DNA of 64,000 nucleotides from NCBI RefSeq assembly GCF_016097405.1, contig NZ_JAEHGD010000001.1, forward strand, positions 430,900-494,899, written 5' to 3'. Below, one piece after another: positions 55,634-64,000 of the stretch. Source of the DNA: a methane-oxidizing endosymbiont of Gigantopelta aegis (GTDB lineage: Bacteria; Pseudomonadota; Gammaproteobacteria; Methylococcales; Methylomonadaceae). Position 1 is the stretch's first letter. Every line of letters begins with the position of its first letter. Both the position numbers and the translations under genes were made by a program. A model generated the notes under the pieces. That model was not told the origin of the DNA, did not search any database, and was given only the letters and a program-made list of their open reading frames with translations.

Positions 55634-57274
55634 ATGAGTGACGTGCCCACACACACACAAACTGAGCATTTTGACGTTCTGATTATCGGCAGTGGCGGCG
55701 CAGGCTTAACTCTGGCATTAAAGCTGGCCGAGCATGCCCGTGTTGCTGTATTGTCTAAGTTTGCCCTCACCGAAGGCAGCACCTATTATGCACAGGGGGG
55801 GATTTCGGCCGTCCTGGATGAACATGATTCGGTAGAGTCTCATATACAAGACACGTTGATTGCCGGCGCCGGCCTTTGTCACCGTGAAATCGTCGAGTTG
55901 ACTGTCTCGCAAGGCCGAAAAAGTATTGAATGGCTACGCAACCAGGGGGTTTGCTTTACCGAAGAACGTGACAGCCAGGGGCGCATACAGCTCCACCTGA
56001 ACCGTGAAGGCGGGCACTCTCATCGGCGCATTGCGCATATTGACGATGCAACCGGCAAAGCCGTTTCGACAACATTGATTTCTCGCGCAAAACAGCATCC
56101 AAATATCACGCTGCTGGAATATCACAATGCCGTAGAACTGATCGGCGCACAAAAATTAGGGCTTAAGCCACAACGAATTTTAGGCGCCTATGTTTTGGAC
56201 AGCCGCTCGGATACCATCAAAACCATCGCCGCAAAATGTACCGTTTTGGCAACCGGCGGCGCCAGCAAAGTCTACTTGTATTCTACCAATCCGCATATTT
56301 CAACGGGTGATGGTATCGCTCTGGCCTGGCGCTCAGGTTGCCGGATCAGTAACATGGAATTCATGCAATTTCACCCTACCTGTCTGTATCACCCGAATGC
56401 GCGTTCATTTTTGATCAGCGAGGCAGTGCGTGGCGAAGGTGCACGCCTGGTTTTGCCTAATGGCGAACCCTTTATGCAACATTACGATGATCGCCTGGAA
56501 TTGGCACCACGCGATATTGTCGCCCGCGCCATTGACCATGAAATCAAAAAACGCGGCCTGGACTGCGTATATCTGGATATTACGCATAAATCCAAGACAT
56601 TTTTGCAGCAACATTTTCCGACGATTTATGACAAATGCCTGAGTTTTGATATCGACATCAGCAAAGATCCCATCCCCGTTGTCCCGGCGGCGCATTACAC
56701 CTGTGGCGGTGTCGTCACAGACAGTTATGCTCGCACCGATACCGACAGCCTCTACGCGATTGGTGAAGTCGCCTGTACAGGATTACATGGTGCCAATCGT
56801 ATGGCCAGTAATTCACTCTTAGAATGTCTGGTCTTTGCCGATCGCGCCAGCCAGGATATCAAGCGTTTATTACCCGGTATTCCACCACCACCCGATTTAC
56901 CTAAATGGGATGAATCGCAGGTCAGCGATTCAGATGAAGAGGTCGTTATCGCCCATAACTGGGATGAATTACGCCATTTCATGTGGGATTATGTCGGTAT
57001 TGTTCGCACCACCAAACGCTTAAACCGAGCAATGAACCGGCTTAAACTACTAAAAGAAGAAATTGCCGAATACTATGGTCAATTCCGAATCAGCAGTGAT
57101 CTACTGGAATTACGCAATCTCGTCACCGTTGCCGAGTTGATTATTCGCTGTGCCCAAGCTCGCAAAGAAAGCCGGGGCTTGCATTTTATAAAAGACTACC
57201 CAGCGCCGGATGATTCACACCCGCCTCAAGATACCATCCTCATCCCTGAAAATTTCAATACAAAGGATTCCTGA
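55634..57274 (+). CDS. nadB: L-aspartate oxidase
   Basis: FAD enzyme that oxidises aspartate to iminoaspartate, the first step of de novo NAD synthesis. The dinucleotide-binding motif is [14 protein letters not shown] at about residues 17-30. [13 protein letters not shown] and the active-site block [15 protein letters not shown] are diagnostic. [14 protein letters not shown] and the C-terminal helical domain ([22 protein letters not shown]) follow. The 546-aa length is normal. It is divergent from rpoE, and a Nudix gene follows after 2 bases. Confidence 0.96.
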   Translation: MSDVPTHTQTEHFDVLIIGSGGAGLTLALKLAEHARVAVLSKFALTEGSTYYAQGGISAVLDEHDSVESHIQDTLIAGAGLCHREIVELTVSQGRKSIEWLRNQGVCFTEERDSQGRIQLHLNREGGHSHRRIAHIDDATGKAVSTTLISRAKQHPNITLLEYHNAVELIGAQKLGLKPQRILGAYVLDSRSDTIKTIAAKCTVLATGGASKVYLYSTNPHISTGDGIALAWRSGCRISNMEFMQFHPTCLYHPNARSFLISEAVRGEGARLVLPNGEPFMQHYDDRLELAPRDIVARAIDHEIKKRGLDCVYLDITHKSKTFLQQHFPTIYDKCLSFDIDISKDPIPVVPAAHYTCGGVVTDSYARTDTDSLYAIGEVACTGLHGANRMASNSLLECLVFADRASQDIKRLLPGIPPPPDLPKWDESQVSDSDEEVVIAHNWDELRHFMWDYVGIVRTTKRLNRAMNRLKLLKEEIAEYYGQFRISSDLLELRNLVTVAELIIRCAQARKESRGLHFIKDYPAPDDSHPPQDTILIPENFNTKDS

Positions 57275-57276
57275 CG

Positions 57277-57714
57277 ATGCCACGCCCTATCACACCATTG
57301 ATTGCAGCCGATATTATTATCGAACTGGTTGATCAGCCCGACACCCCCATCATTTTGATCGAACGCGCATTTCCACCATTGGGCTGGGCTATTCCAGGCG
57401 GTTTTGTCGATATTGGCGAGACCATCGAACAGGCCGCCATTCGGGAGGCTAAAGAAGAAATCTCATTAGACGTCACACTTGACGTATTACTCGGGCTATA
57501 TTCCAAACCAGACCGTGACCCGCGCGGCCATACAGTAACTGCGGTTTATATTGCTCAGGCGCATGGTATTCCAGTGGCTGCAGATGATGCCAAAAACTGT
57601 CAGATGTTTAATATCGACCAACTACCCGACAAGCTAGCGTTTGATCATGATTTGGTTTTAAGCGATTACAAACACTATAAAAAAACCGGCCAGACAGCGC
57701 CACTCAGACCCTAA
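57277..57714 (+). CDS. Nudix hydrolase
   Basis: A 145-aa Nudix protein. The Nudix box reads [23 protein letters not shown], matching GX5EX7REUXEEXGU except that Ser replaces the last Gly. All metal-binding glutamates are present. The substrate cannot be told from sequence; ADP-ribose or a similar nucleoside diphosphate derivative is plausible next to an NAD-synthesis gene. It starts 2 bases after nadB, so the pair is co-transcribed, and it is convergent with the TusA-like gene. Confidence 0.88.
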   Translation: MPRPITPLIAADIIIELVDQPDTPIILIERAFPPLGWAIPGGFVDIGETIEQAAIREAKEEISLDVTLDVLLGLYSKPDRDPRGHTVTAVYIAQAHGIPVAADDAKNCQMFNIDQLPDKLAFDHDLVLSDYKHYKKTGQTAPLRP

Positions 57715-57728
57715 AATCACGACTAAAT

Positions 57729-57959
57729 TTATTGTTTACGAATATAAAAAGTCTGCAGTCCGTCATCTTTTATAAAATCGACAATCTGATGCCCAGCCTG
57801 ATCGATATAAACGCCAAAATCCAGATGCGCCGCAGGATCTGTCGCCTCCACCTTGACTATTTGCCCAGACTCCATGGTCATCAATGCCTTTTTCAATCGT
57901 AGCAAGGGTAACGGGCAATTCAAACCTTTCGCATCAACTTCAACATCAAACTCAATCAT
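57729..57959 (-). CDS. TusA-family sulfur carrier
   Basis: A 76-aa sulfurtransferase-like protein. The active cysteine is Cys15 in the conserved LNCPLPLLRLKKAL helix (CPxP motif), and the fold-typical GQIVKVEATDPAAHLDF follows. Such proteins accept a persulfide and pass it on in tRNA thiolation or sulfur metabolism. I chose the ATG at 57959 because similarity begins there; the open frame reaches 57998. It is divergent from cysG by about 75 bases, and sulfur/siroheme chemistry gives a loose thematic link. Confidence 0.87.
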   Translation of the reverse strand: MIEFDVEVDAKGLNCPLPLLRLKKALMTMESGQIVKVEATDPAAHLDFGVYIDQAGHQIVDFIKDDGLQTFYIRKQ

Positions 57960-58035
57960 ATTTTCTGCATTTTTCCTGATAAGGTATAAAGAGCGCATAT
58001 AATACCATCTATCAAATCATTAACTGTAAATACGA

Positions 58036-59421
58036 ATGGATTACTTTCCCCTTTTTTTAAAACTCAAACAAAAAGACTGTCTGGTTATCGGTGGCGGCGA
58101 GGTTGCGGCCCGAAAAATTGATTTGCTACGCCGTGCCGAAGCTAAAATTACCGTTATTGCCGAAAATTTTAGCGCGTCGGTGCAAACACTGGCTGCTAAA
58201 AAATCAGTAACACTGATAAAAAAAACTTTTGCCGATACAGACCTCGACAAGCAATTTCTGATCGTCTGCGCGACCAACGACAGACCACTAAATCAGCATA
58301 TCGCAACATTGGCTAAGCAACGCGGCATATTGATCAATGTGGTAGACAATCCGGATTTATGCAGCTTCATTTTTCCAGCCATCATCGACCGCTCACCCAT
58401 CATTGCCGCCGTATCATCAGGTGGTGCCTCGCCAGTTTTAGCGCGTTTATTACGTGCAAAAATAGAATCGCTCATTGCGCCCGGTTATGGCAAACTCGCC
58501 CGTTTAGCCGAAAAATATCGCTCAAAAGTCAAACAACATTTTAAAATCCCCGCACAACGCAGAATTTTCTGGGAACAGGTGTTACAAGGTGAAATTGCCG
58601 AGCGTGTTTTTCAAGGCCAGGAAAGCCAAGCTGAACAGCGCATACAGGCACTTTTAAACCAACAGCCTGAACAATCCATCGTGGGCGAAGTTTATCTGGT
58701 CGGCGCAGGACCTGGCGATCCTGATTTACTGACGCTGCGTGCATTACGCTTAATGCAGCAAGCCGATGTCGTGGTGTATGACCGCCTCGTCTCACCCAAG
58801 ATTCTGGACATGACGCGACGCGATTCAGAAAAAATATATGTTGGCAAGCAGCGTAACAATCACAGCCTGCCCCAAGAATCAATCAACGACCTGCTCGCAC
58901 GACTGGCATTGGCCGGAAAACGGGTTGTGCGCCTAAAAGGCGGTGATCCGTTTATATTTGGCCGTGGTGGCGAAGAAATGGAAACTCTGATCTCAAAAAA
59001 AATCCCTTTCCAGGTTGTTCCGGGTATCACTGCCGCCTCAGGTTGTGCCAGCTATGCCGGTATTCCCCTCACCCATAGAGATCACGCGCAATCCTGTACT
59101 TTTGTCACCGGCCACTTGAAAGATGGCTCAATCAATCTAAACTGGCAACAATTGGCAACATCCAATCAGACGATTGTCATTTACATGGGATTAGTGGGAT
59201 TGGCACAAATCTGTCAATCTTTAATTGAACACGGCTGTCCGAAAACGCATCCGATTGCTATCATTCAGCAAGGCACAACGGATAATCAACGCGTTATTAC
59301 CGGCACACTGGCGACATTACCTGACAAAATAAAATATGAAGCATTAACAGCCCCCACTCTGATTATCATTGGAACGGTCGTCACCTTGCATAATAAACTG
59401 GACTGGTTTAAACACACATGA
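58036..59421 (+). CDS. cysG: siroheme synthase CysG
   Basis: Trifunctional enzyme that makes siroheme from uroporphyrinogen III. The N-terminal dehydrogenase/ferrochelatase half (CysG-B, residues 1-200) begins with a Rossmann motif VIGGGEVAARKIDLLRRA. The C-terminal SAM uroporphyrinogen methyltransferase half (CysG-A) has VGAGPGDPDLLTLRALRLM, VVYDRL and LKGGDPFIFGRGGEE. The 461-aa length matches E. coli CysG. Siroheme serves sulfite and nitrite reductases. A WD40 lipoprotein gene overlaps its stop by 4 bases. Confidence 0.96.
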   Translation: MDYFPLFLKLKQKDCLVIGGGEVAARKIDLLRRAEAKITVIAENFSASVQTLAAKKSVTLIKKTFADTDLDKQFLIVCATNDRPLNQHIATLAKQRGILINVVDNPDLCSFIFPAIIDRSPIIAAVSSGGASPVLARLLRAKIESLIAPGYGKLARLAEKYRSKVKQHFKIPAQRRIFWEQVLQGEIAERVFQGQESQAEQRIQALLNQQPEQSIVGEVYLVGAGPGDPDLLTLRALRLMQQADVVVYDRLVSPKILDMTRRDSEKIYVGKQRNNHSLPQESINDLLARLALAGKRVVRLKGGDPFIFGRGGEEMETLISKKIPFQVVPGITAASGCASYAGIPLTHRDHAQSCTFVTGHLKDGSINLNWQQLATSNQTIVIYMGLVGLAQICQSLIEHGCPKTHPIAIIQQGTTDNQRVITGTLATLPDKIKYEALTAPTLIIIGTVVTLHNKLDWFKHT

Positions 59422-60389
59422 AAATGAGATGCTGCAACCCCCTGCAACAAATAGTCATCATGGCTTTTATCATAAACCTAGTAAGCGCTTGCGACTCGCA
59501 TGACAAAGCTGAGAAAACCATGTCTTTCCACAAACAAGGGCTTTACGCCGCCAGCCTGTCAGAACACTATGCACTCATTGCACCGCTAGCCGGACACGCT
59601 GAGTTATGGCAATTATCCCCGTCTATTCTGCTGCATAAATGGCAACATCGTGATGAGAAAGATGGCATTATTGCGACGGCTATTTCTGCTGACGAACACT
59701 ATGCTGTGACCTGTGAGAGAAACTCTATCGCCTGGTGGCGTATCGAAGATGGCGTATTATTAAGCGTCTGGAGCCTACCTGCAATTTATAGCGTGACACT
59801 TTCGGCTGATGGCCAATATGCTTTGGTCGGACTGGAAGACAAGGCCATATATCTGTCACTGGCACAAGGAAAAACCCGTTTTGCATTCCCGCATGATGAT
59901 GTCGTGACAGCCTCGGCCTTATCGCTGAACGGATTGTATGCCCTGACAGGTTCAAAAGATAAAACGGCAAAGCTCTGGTCATTAGAAGAAGGGGCTTTAT
60001 TAAAAACCTGGCAACATTACAATGAACTTTCAACCGTAGCCATCAGCCCGAATGACAAATATGCCTTTACTAATGCTGCACTGGGAAAATCCAGGCTTTG
60101 GAAATTGCCCTCAGGAAAACTGCATAAACAAATTGGCCCAGAACGGCAAACTATCCTATCTGCTACGTTCACAAAAAATGATAATTATCTTTTAACCGGT
60201 CTGGTCGCCTCGCGTATAGATATGTGGACAGTCAAAACAGGCAAACTCAAAAAATATTGGCGCACCAAAAAGAATGAAAACTGGCGCCCAGCTGCAGCCA
60301 GTGTATTAGCACTCAACTTTAACTACAATGACAAAAAATTCTACAGTATAAGCAGCAATGGTTTTTTGCAACGCTGGCGTCGTCGTTAG
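59418..60389 (+). CDS. WD40-repeat lipoprotein of unknown function
   Basis: A 323-aa protein with a lipoprotein signal (NLVSAC, Cys near residue 25). The body is a run of about six to seven WD40-like blades, with repeated blocks such as ATAISADEHYAVTCERNSIAWWRIEDG, VTLSADGQYALVGLEDKAI and ALSLNGLYALTGSKDKTAKLWSLEEG. This predicts a beta-propeller anchored to a membrane on the periplasmic side. The gene overlaps cysG by 4 bases and so is probably co-translated with it. I know of no defined role; a scaffold for a periplasmic haem or sulfur enzyme is only a guess. Confidence 0.85.
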   Translation: MKMRCCNPLQQIVIMAFIINLVSACDSHDKAEKTMSFHKQGLYAASLSEHYALIAPLAGHAELWQLSPSILLHKWQHRDEKDGIIATAISADEHYAVTCERNSIAWWRIEDGVLLSVWSLPAIYSVTLSADGQYALVGLEDKAIYLSLAQGKTRFAFPHDDVVTASALSLNGLYALTGSKDKTAKLWSLEEGALLKTWQHYNELSTVAISPNDKYAFTNAALGKSRLWKLPSGKLHKQIGPERQTILSATFTKNDNYLLTGLVASRIDMWTVKTGKLKKYWRTKKNENWRPAAASVLALNFNYNDKKFYSISSNGFLQRWRRR

Positions 60390-60583
60390 CCAAATAATGT
60401 GGTATTTTATCGCTATGACGTTGATTCAGTCTTTGTTCAGTCAGTTTCTTGATAATACAACCATGAGGACTGGCATTTACTCAAAATTTATATTGAGTTT
60501 TTGAGCAAAATCGCCTATCCTTTCGCAGGTTTGTTTTTATTGCAGTTTATACAATTCCTTGTAACAACAAAAGAGAGCGTAAA

Positions 60584-60916
60584 ATGAAAAAATTAGTTGT
60601 TTTAGCAGGTGCGGCTATCATCGCATTAAGTGGTCAAGCATTTGCTGATCAAAAATTAAAAGTCGGCAAAAAAATCTATGACCGTGCTTTTGGCCGTGGT
60701 TGTGGCGCCTGTCACGATATTTCATCTAACCCTCAATTGAAAGAATTAATTAAGTCTGGAAAATTAGACAAAGCTAAATTTGCTGAAGTCATTAAAGAAG
60801 GCCGTGGTGGCATGCCAAAAGCTGTTGACGCCATTATGGCTGTCGGTCCTGTCAAAAAAGCAGGTTACGATGTTGATGAAGCGATTGATGCTGTATACGA
60901 ATACTTAGCACAATAA
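60584..60916 (+). CDS. small soluble cytochrome c
   Basis: A 110-aa periplasmic c-type cytochrome. The signal peptide is clear (MKKLVVLAGAAIIALSGQAFA). The haem site is Cys40-Gly-Ala-Cys43-His44, and Met77 in GRGGMPKA is the likely sixth ligand. The layout is that of a class I monohaem electron carrier. GAGAGCG precedes the ATG as a ribosome-binding site. It stands alone with a strong terminator. The redox partner is not evident from neighbours. Confidence 0.9.
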   Translation: MKKLVVLAGAAIIALSGQAFADQKLKVGKKIYDRAFGRGCGACHDISSNPQLKELIKSGKLDKAKFAEVIKEGRGGMPKAVDAIMAVGPVKKAGYDVDEAIDAVYEYLAQ

Positions 60917-60939
60917 GATCATCAAGCAGACCTCAAACC

Positions 60940-60974
60940 AAAAAAAGCCACTTCAAATGAAGTGGCTTTTTTAT
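60940..60974. terminator. strong bidirectional terminator after cytochrome c
   Basis: AAAAAAGCCACTTCA and TGAAGTGGCTTTTTT form a perfect hairpin with a 2-base loop centred on 60956. T-runs occur on both strands. It lies about 25 bases after the cytochrome c stop and before the end of the convergent gene at 61019. Confidence 0.9.
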
Positions 60975-61018
60975 TAACAACTACGACGTTCGTCTTGATG
61001 GGCTTTTTCTATAAACTA

Positions 61019-61654
61019 TTATTTCTTCATTGCCCTTAAATATATTCTTGGCAATTGCTGCTCCAACCTAAATCGATGGCGCAGCCAAAAACCAGCAATT
61101 GCGGCAACCATTAGCCCACAAGACGCCAAAGTCATATAAATCAAACGCTTTAGATGGGACACTTCAGCAATCAGACGCTCATTAAGCTGTGTGGCATCTG
61201 AACTATTTGTATTTTTCTGACTTTTTTCAGGCGCCGAATAAGAACGTAAAACTTTGACATCATTTTTTATATCTTCAATTGCGCCTAAAGAAGCCGCCAA
61301 ACTGCCCGAACGAATACTTTGTTCTAAAACCCGCAATTTGCTCTCAATGGAGCCGCTAATCAACCCTACCAACTGCCCTTTCAGGATATTAATTTCTTGT
61401 GACAAGACCGGGTTGTGCAATGCCTCGACAGAAACCTGACTCTTTTGCTGGGCATTCATTTTTTCAACAAGACTATAAGAAGGAATGAGCCAAAATCCAG
61501 CGATAAAAATAATAGCGACTAAGGCCGTAACTGTGAATAACAAGACTCGGTTGACTCTGACAAGCGCTTGTTGACGTGGGATACCTTCAAAAAAGACCAC
61601 ATTCTGCTTGCTAACATTAAAATCTTCTGGACCCGTTTTATGCATATCGCTCAT
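61019..61654 (-). CDS. unknown inner-membrane protein with two transmembrane helices
   Basis: A 211-aa protein that I do not recognise. It has a soluble N-terminus (1-33), a transmembrane helix at about 34-57 (VLLFTVTALVAIIFIAGFWLI), and a long periplasmic-looking helical region with heptad character (about 60-170: VLEQSIRSGSLAASLGAIEDIKNDVKVL). A second helix lies at about 173-192 (LIYMTLASCGLMVAAIAGFWL), followed by a basic tail. The reading frame is intact with a plausible start. It has no co-directional partner within 290 bases upstream and is convergent with cytochrome c. Confidence 0.72.
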   Translation of the reverse strand: MSDMHKTGPEDFNVSKQNVVFFEGIPRQQALVRVNRVLLFTVTALVAIIFIAGFWLIPSYSLVEKMNAQQKSQVSVEALHNPVLSQEINILKGQLVGLISGSIESKLRVLEQSIRSGSLAASLGAIEDIKNDVKVLRSYSAPEKSQKNTNSSDATQLNERLIAEVSHLKRLIYMTLASCGLMVAAIAGFWLRHRFRLEQQLPRIYLRAMKK

Positions 61655-61864
61655 TTTTATATTTATTTCGGATTCTGGATAATCCTTCTGCCGTCAGGAC
61701 CACAGTTTCTGAACGGATAAGAACGCACAACGCTTTTTATTATACAAGCTAAATGAAGAATGGTCTTAAATTTTTCATCGTCCTGATAACATCTTAACTT
61801 CGATGTACAGGACAAGGTTTTTACAGGAACAAAAGAACCCTCTGCAAACCTGTCACATAGTCTA

Positions 61865-61927
61865 AACCTGTTCAAGATCTACTGCGCTGCGGTAGTCGGC
61901 TTAGCTCGTAACGACCTTGAACAGGTT
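61865..61927. repeat. 63-bp inverted-repeat element with internal hairpins
   Basis: The outer arms AACCTGTTCAAG (61865-61876) and CTTGAACAGGTT (61916-61927) are perfect 12-bp inverted copies. Between them lie a 7-bp hairpin with one G-U pair (CTACTGC/GCGGTAG around 61879-61895) and a GTCG/CGAC pair. It sits 18 bases beyond the argG stop and lacks a T-tail. It may be a 3'-end RNA structure or a dispersed palindromic repeat. The remainder of the 290-base gap at 61655-61944 shows no gene. Confidence 0.6.
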
Positions 61928-61944
61928 ACTCACCCGATAAAAGA

Positions 61945-63159
61945 CTATACGCGCTGTTTTTTTGCCGCAATTCTTAAACGCAAAGCATTTAATTTAATAA
62001 AACCTTCGGCATCTTTTTGATTATAAGCGCCCTCATCTTCTTCAAATGTTGCAATCGCTTCATCAAACAGACTATCAGTCTCGGAATCTCGCCCGACAAC
62101 CATCACATTACCTTTATACAACTTCACTCTGACCTTACCATTCACATGCTGCTGTGAAGCATCAATCATTCCTTGCAGTATTTTGCGTTCAGGACTCCAC
62201 CAATAGCCATTATAAATCAGGTTGGCATAACGCGGCATCAACTCATCTTTCAAATGCGCCACTTCCCGGTCTAGCGTGATCGACTCGATAGCCCGATGCG
62301 CTTTTAACATGACAGTCCCTGCCGGCGTCTCATAACAGCCGCGTGATTTCATACCAACATAGCGGTTTTCAACGATATCGGAACGCCCTATGCCATTGTC
62401 ACCCGCAAGTTTATTGAGTTTATCCATGACTTCAGCCGGCGTATGCGGAACACCATCAATGGCGACAATATCACCTTGCTGATAAGTTAACTCCACATAC
62501 GTGGGTTGATCCGGCGCTTTTTTAGGTGCCACTGTCCAGCGCCACATCGATTCTTCAGGCTCGGCCCACGGATCTTCCAGAATACCGCCCTCATAGGAAA
62601 TATGCAGTGAATTCGCATCCATAGAATAAGGTGACTTTTTACCTTGCATCATTTCAACAGGAATGCCGTGCTTTTCAGCATAATCAAGGAGCTTTTGGCG
62701 TGAATTCAAATCCCATTCACGCCAAGGTGCGATCACATGAATATCCGGGCGTAAGGCATAAGCACCTAACTCAAAACGCACCTGATCGTTGCCCTTGCCA
62801 GTCGCACCATGCGAAATGGCTTCAGCGCCGGTTTCATTAGCGATTTCAATCAATCGTTTGGCGATTAAAGGGCGGGCAATGGACGTGCCCAACAAATATT
62901 CACCCTCATAAATGGCATTCGCACGAAACATTGGAAAAATATAATCACGTGCGAATTCTTCCCGTAAATCTTCGATATAAATCTCTTTTATACCGGCTGC
63001 CTCGGCTTTTTCACGCGCCGGTTCAACTTCTTCACCTTGCCCGATATCCGCTGTAAAAGTGACGACCTCACAAGAATATTCATCCTGCAACCACTTTAAA
63101 ATAACAGAGGTATCCAGCCCCCCCGAATATGCCAACACAACTTTACTGATTTTTTCCAT
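61945..63159 (-). CDS. argG: argininosuccinate synthase
   Basis: Joins citrulline and aspartate using ATP in arginine synthesis. The N-type ATP pyrophosphatase loop [12 protein letters not shown] lies near the start. [34 protein letters not shown] and the citrulline/aspartate-binding [17 protein letters not shown] motifs are diagnostic. I chose the ATG at 63159 (404 aa), eight codons into the open frame, since the family begins just there. A perfect TATAAT (63192-63197 on the minus strand) lies 33 bases upstream as a probable -10. Confidence 0.96.
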   Translation of the reverse strand: MEKISKVVLAYSGGLDTSVILKWLQDEYSCEVVTFTADIGQGEEVEPAREKAEAAGIKEIYIEDLREEFARDYIFPMFRANAIYEGEYLLGTSIARPLIAKRLIEIANETGAEAISHGATGKGNDQVRFELGAYALRPDIHVIAPWREWDLNSRQKLLDYAEKHGIPVEMMQGKKSPYSMDANSLHISYEGGILEDPWAEPEESMWRWTVAPKKAPDQPTYVELTYQQGDIVAIDGVPHTPAEVMDKLNKLAGDNGIGRSDIVENRYVGMKSRGCYETPAGTVMLKAHRAIESITLDREVAHLKDELMPRYANLIYNGYWWSPERKILQGMIDASQQHVNGKVRVKLYKGNVMVVGRDSETDSLFDEAIATFEEDEGAYNQKDAEGFIKLNALRLRIAAKKQRV

Positions 63160-63191
63160 TCTATGCCTATACTCTTGATTCAAATCCGGTA

Positions 63192-63197
63192 ATTATA
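63192..63197 (-). promoter_or_regulatory. probable -10 element of argG
   Basis: A perfect TATAAT on the minus strand, 33 bases before the argG ATG. No good -35 is seen at 16-18 bases, so it may depend on an activator. I could not identify an arginine-regulator operator. Confidence 0.4.
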
Positions 63198-63388
63198 CCT
63201 TATTCAATTTGATTTCCAGAGATTTAATGAAACTTTGATGCGACCATGTATTCGTATAGAAGAGGAAGTTTGAAAGTATGCCCTAAGTGGCAGTAAAACG
63301 GTTGACAGACGTATTTCTAAGTAGACGCGTTTTTCACCTTGCTGCGGATCAGGGTAATACACATATGGAAAGAATATATCTGTTTACA

Positions 63389-64000
63389 CTACGTCTCTGG
63401 GGTGTATTTGTGAAATTGCTTTAGCTGCTGATCTGCATCCACAATTGATTGAAGTGAAAAAACATTACTTTTTAATAATGTCTTTTCAGGCCTACCAAGT
63501 AAATAGCCTTGTGCATAATCAACACCGATTTCCTTCAATTTCTCAACAGTTCCAGACGTTTCTACAAACTCGGCAATTGTTTTTTTACCCAGTTGAGATG
63601 CAATTTCAACCATTGAACGCACCAAAACCTGATCAGTTTCATCATTGATCAAATTTTGAATAAACTGCCCATCGATTTTAATATAATCAACTGGAAAACT
63701 TTTCAGATAATTAAACGAACAAAAGCCCGCACCAAAATCATCTAATGCAAACTTACACCCTAACGAGCGGATATTGTTGATCATATCCCGTGTTTGCTCA
63801 AAGTTTGCAATCGCCGCCGTTTCAGTAATCTCAAATGTCAAACGACTGGCATCAACCCAGGTTAATTCCAGTTTATCTCTGATTGTGGGTAACAAAGCAC
63901 TATCTTGAAAAGCCATACTGGATAAATTGATTGCCAATGACACCTGTCCTTGCTCATTTGACAAATTGGCAAGAAAGTCAATAGCTGTCTCCACCACCCA
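63389..64000 (-). CDS. EAL-domain cyclic-di-GMP phosphodiesterase, C-terminal part (cut by window edge)
   Basis: The frame is open through the window's right edge, so only the C-terminal part of the protein is seen. It contains the latter EAL motifs: LAINLSS, the metal-binding EITETAA and DDFGAG, KIDGQF with the catalytic lysine, and a final glutamate in IAEFVET. Together these suggest an active c-di-GMP phosphodiesterase. The EAL signature itself and any sensory domains lie beyond the window. The gap to argG (63184-63388) holds nothing else I can identify. Confidence 0.9.
   Translation of the reverse strand, partial: WVVETAIDFLANLSNEQGQVSLAINLSSMAFQDSALLPTIRDKLELTWVDASRLTFEITETAAIANFEQTRDMINNIRSLGCKFALDDFGAGFCSFNYLKSFPVDYIKIDGQFIQNLINDETDQVLVRSMVEIASQLGKKTIAEFVETSGTVEKLKEIGVDYAQGYLLGRPEKTLLKSNVFSLQSIVDADQQLKQFHKYTPET

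Noticed and set aside
61663..61875. Short open frame upstream of the unknown membrane protein
   Set aside because: No coding character, no ribosome-binding site and no recognisable protein features; it overlaps the inverted-repeat element.
61865..61927. Possible integron attC site
   Set aside because: The element has the size and paired arms, but the outer ends are not the attC R-box form (RYYYAAC/GTTRRRY) and no integrase or cassette genes are near.

Overview
The window looks like the chromosome of a gammaproteobacterial methanotroph (Methylococcales-like). No methane-oxidation gene is present, so this is an inference. It rests on a complete hopanoid operon including the HpnO step towards aminobacteriohopanepolyols, a one-enzyme squalene synthase, copCD copper genes inside that operon, a cytochrome P460 gene, and gammaproteobacterial gene orders (map-glnD, rpoE-mucA-mucB, lolA-mrcB). 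A few 60-base blocks I counted are about 42-45% G+C, except in dxs, which is richer. I saw no rRNA, tRNA or CRISPR array.

Layout. 0.3-3.7 kb: map-glnD (+). 3.9-16.8 kb, minus strand: a PilZ protein, a 153-bp MITE-like element with an 8-bp target duplication, an LpxH-like phosphoesterase with a small membrane protein, the alaC-hom-thrC amino-acid operon, lolA-mrcB, a large MHYT-GAF-PAS-GGDEF-EAL protein, tag and yajD. 16.7-28.3 kb: a Xanthomonas-type (xps order) type II secretion operon, gspE-F-G-H-I-J-K-L-M-N-D (-). It is broken by two copies of one IS5-family element, in gspF and gspD, and gspD has two further frameshifts.

28.5-45.3 kb: the hopanoid locus. hpnH-hpnB-hpnM-mlaA runs leftward. 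Squalene synthase-shc-hpnG-hpnN-hpnO-copC-copD-dxs-gloB runs rightward with gaps of 0-14 bp. The locus covers precursor supply (dxs), squalene formation and cyclisation, side-chain attachment and maturation (HpnH, HpnG, HpnO) and export to the outer membrane (HpnN, HpnM, MlaA). dxs is split by a one-base frameshift and differs in codon use from its neighbours.

45.3-47.0 kb: a compact candidate nitrosative-stress module: truncated haemoglobin, a divergent Cys-rich HTH regulator (possibly Fe-S) and cytochrome P460. 47.1-64 kb is mostly housekeeping: hsp20, dapA-bamC-purL, rpoE-mucA-mucB with a recognisable sigma-E promoter, nadB, a Nudix gene, a TusA-like gene, cysG with an overlapping WD40 lipoprotein gene, a small cytochrome c, an unknown membrane protein, argG, and an EAL-domain gene cut by the window edge.
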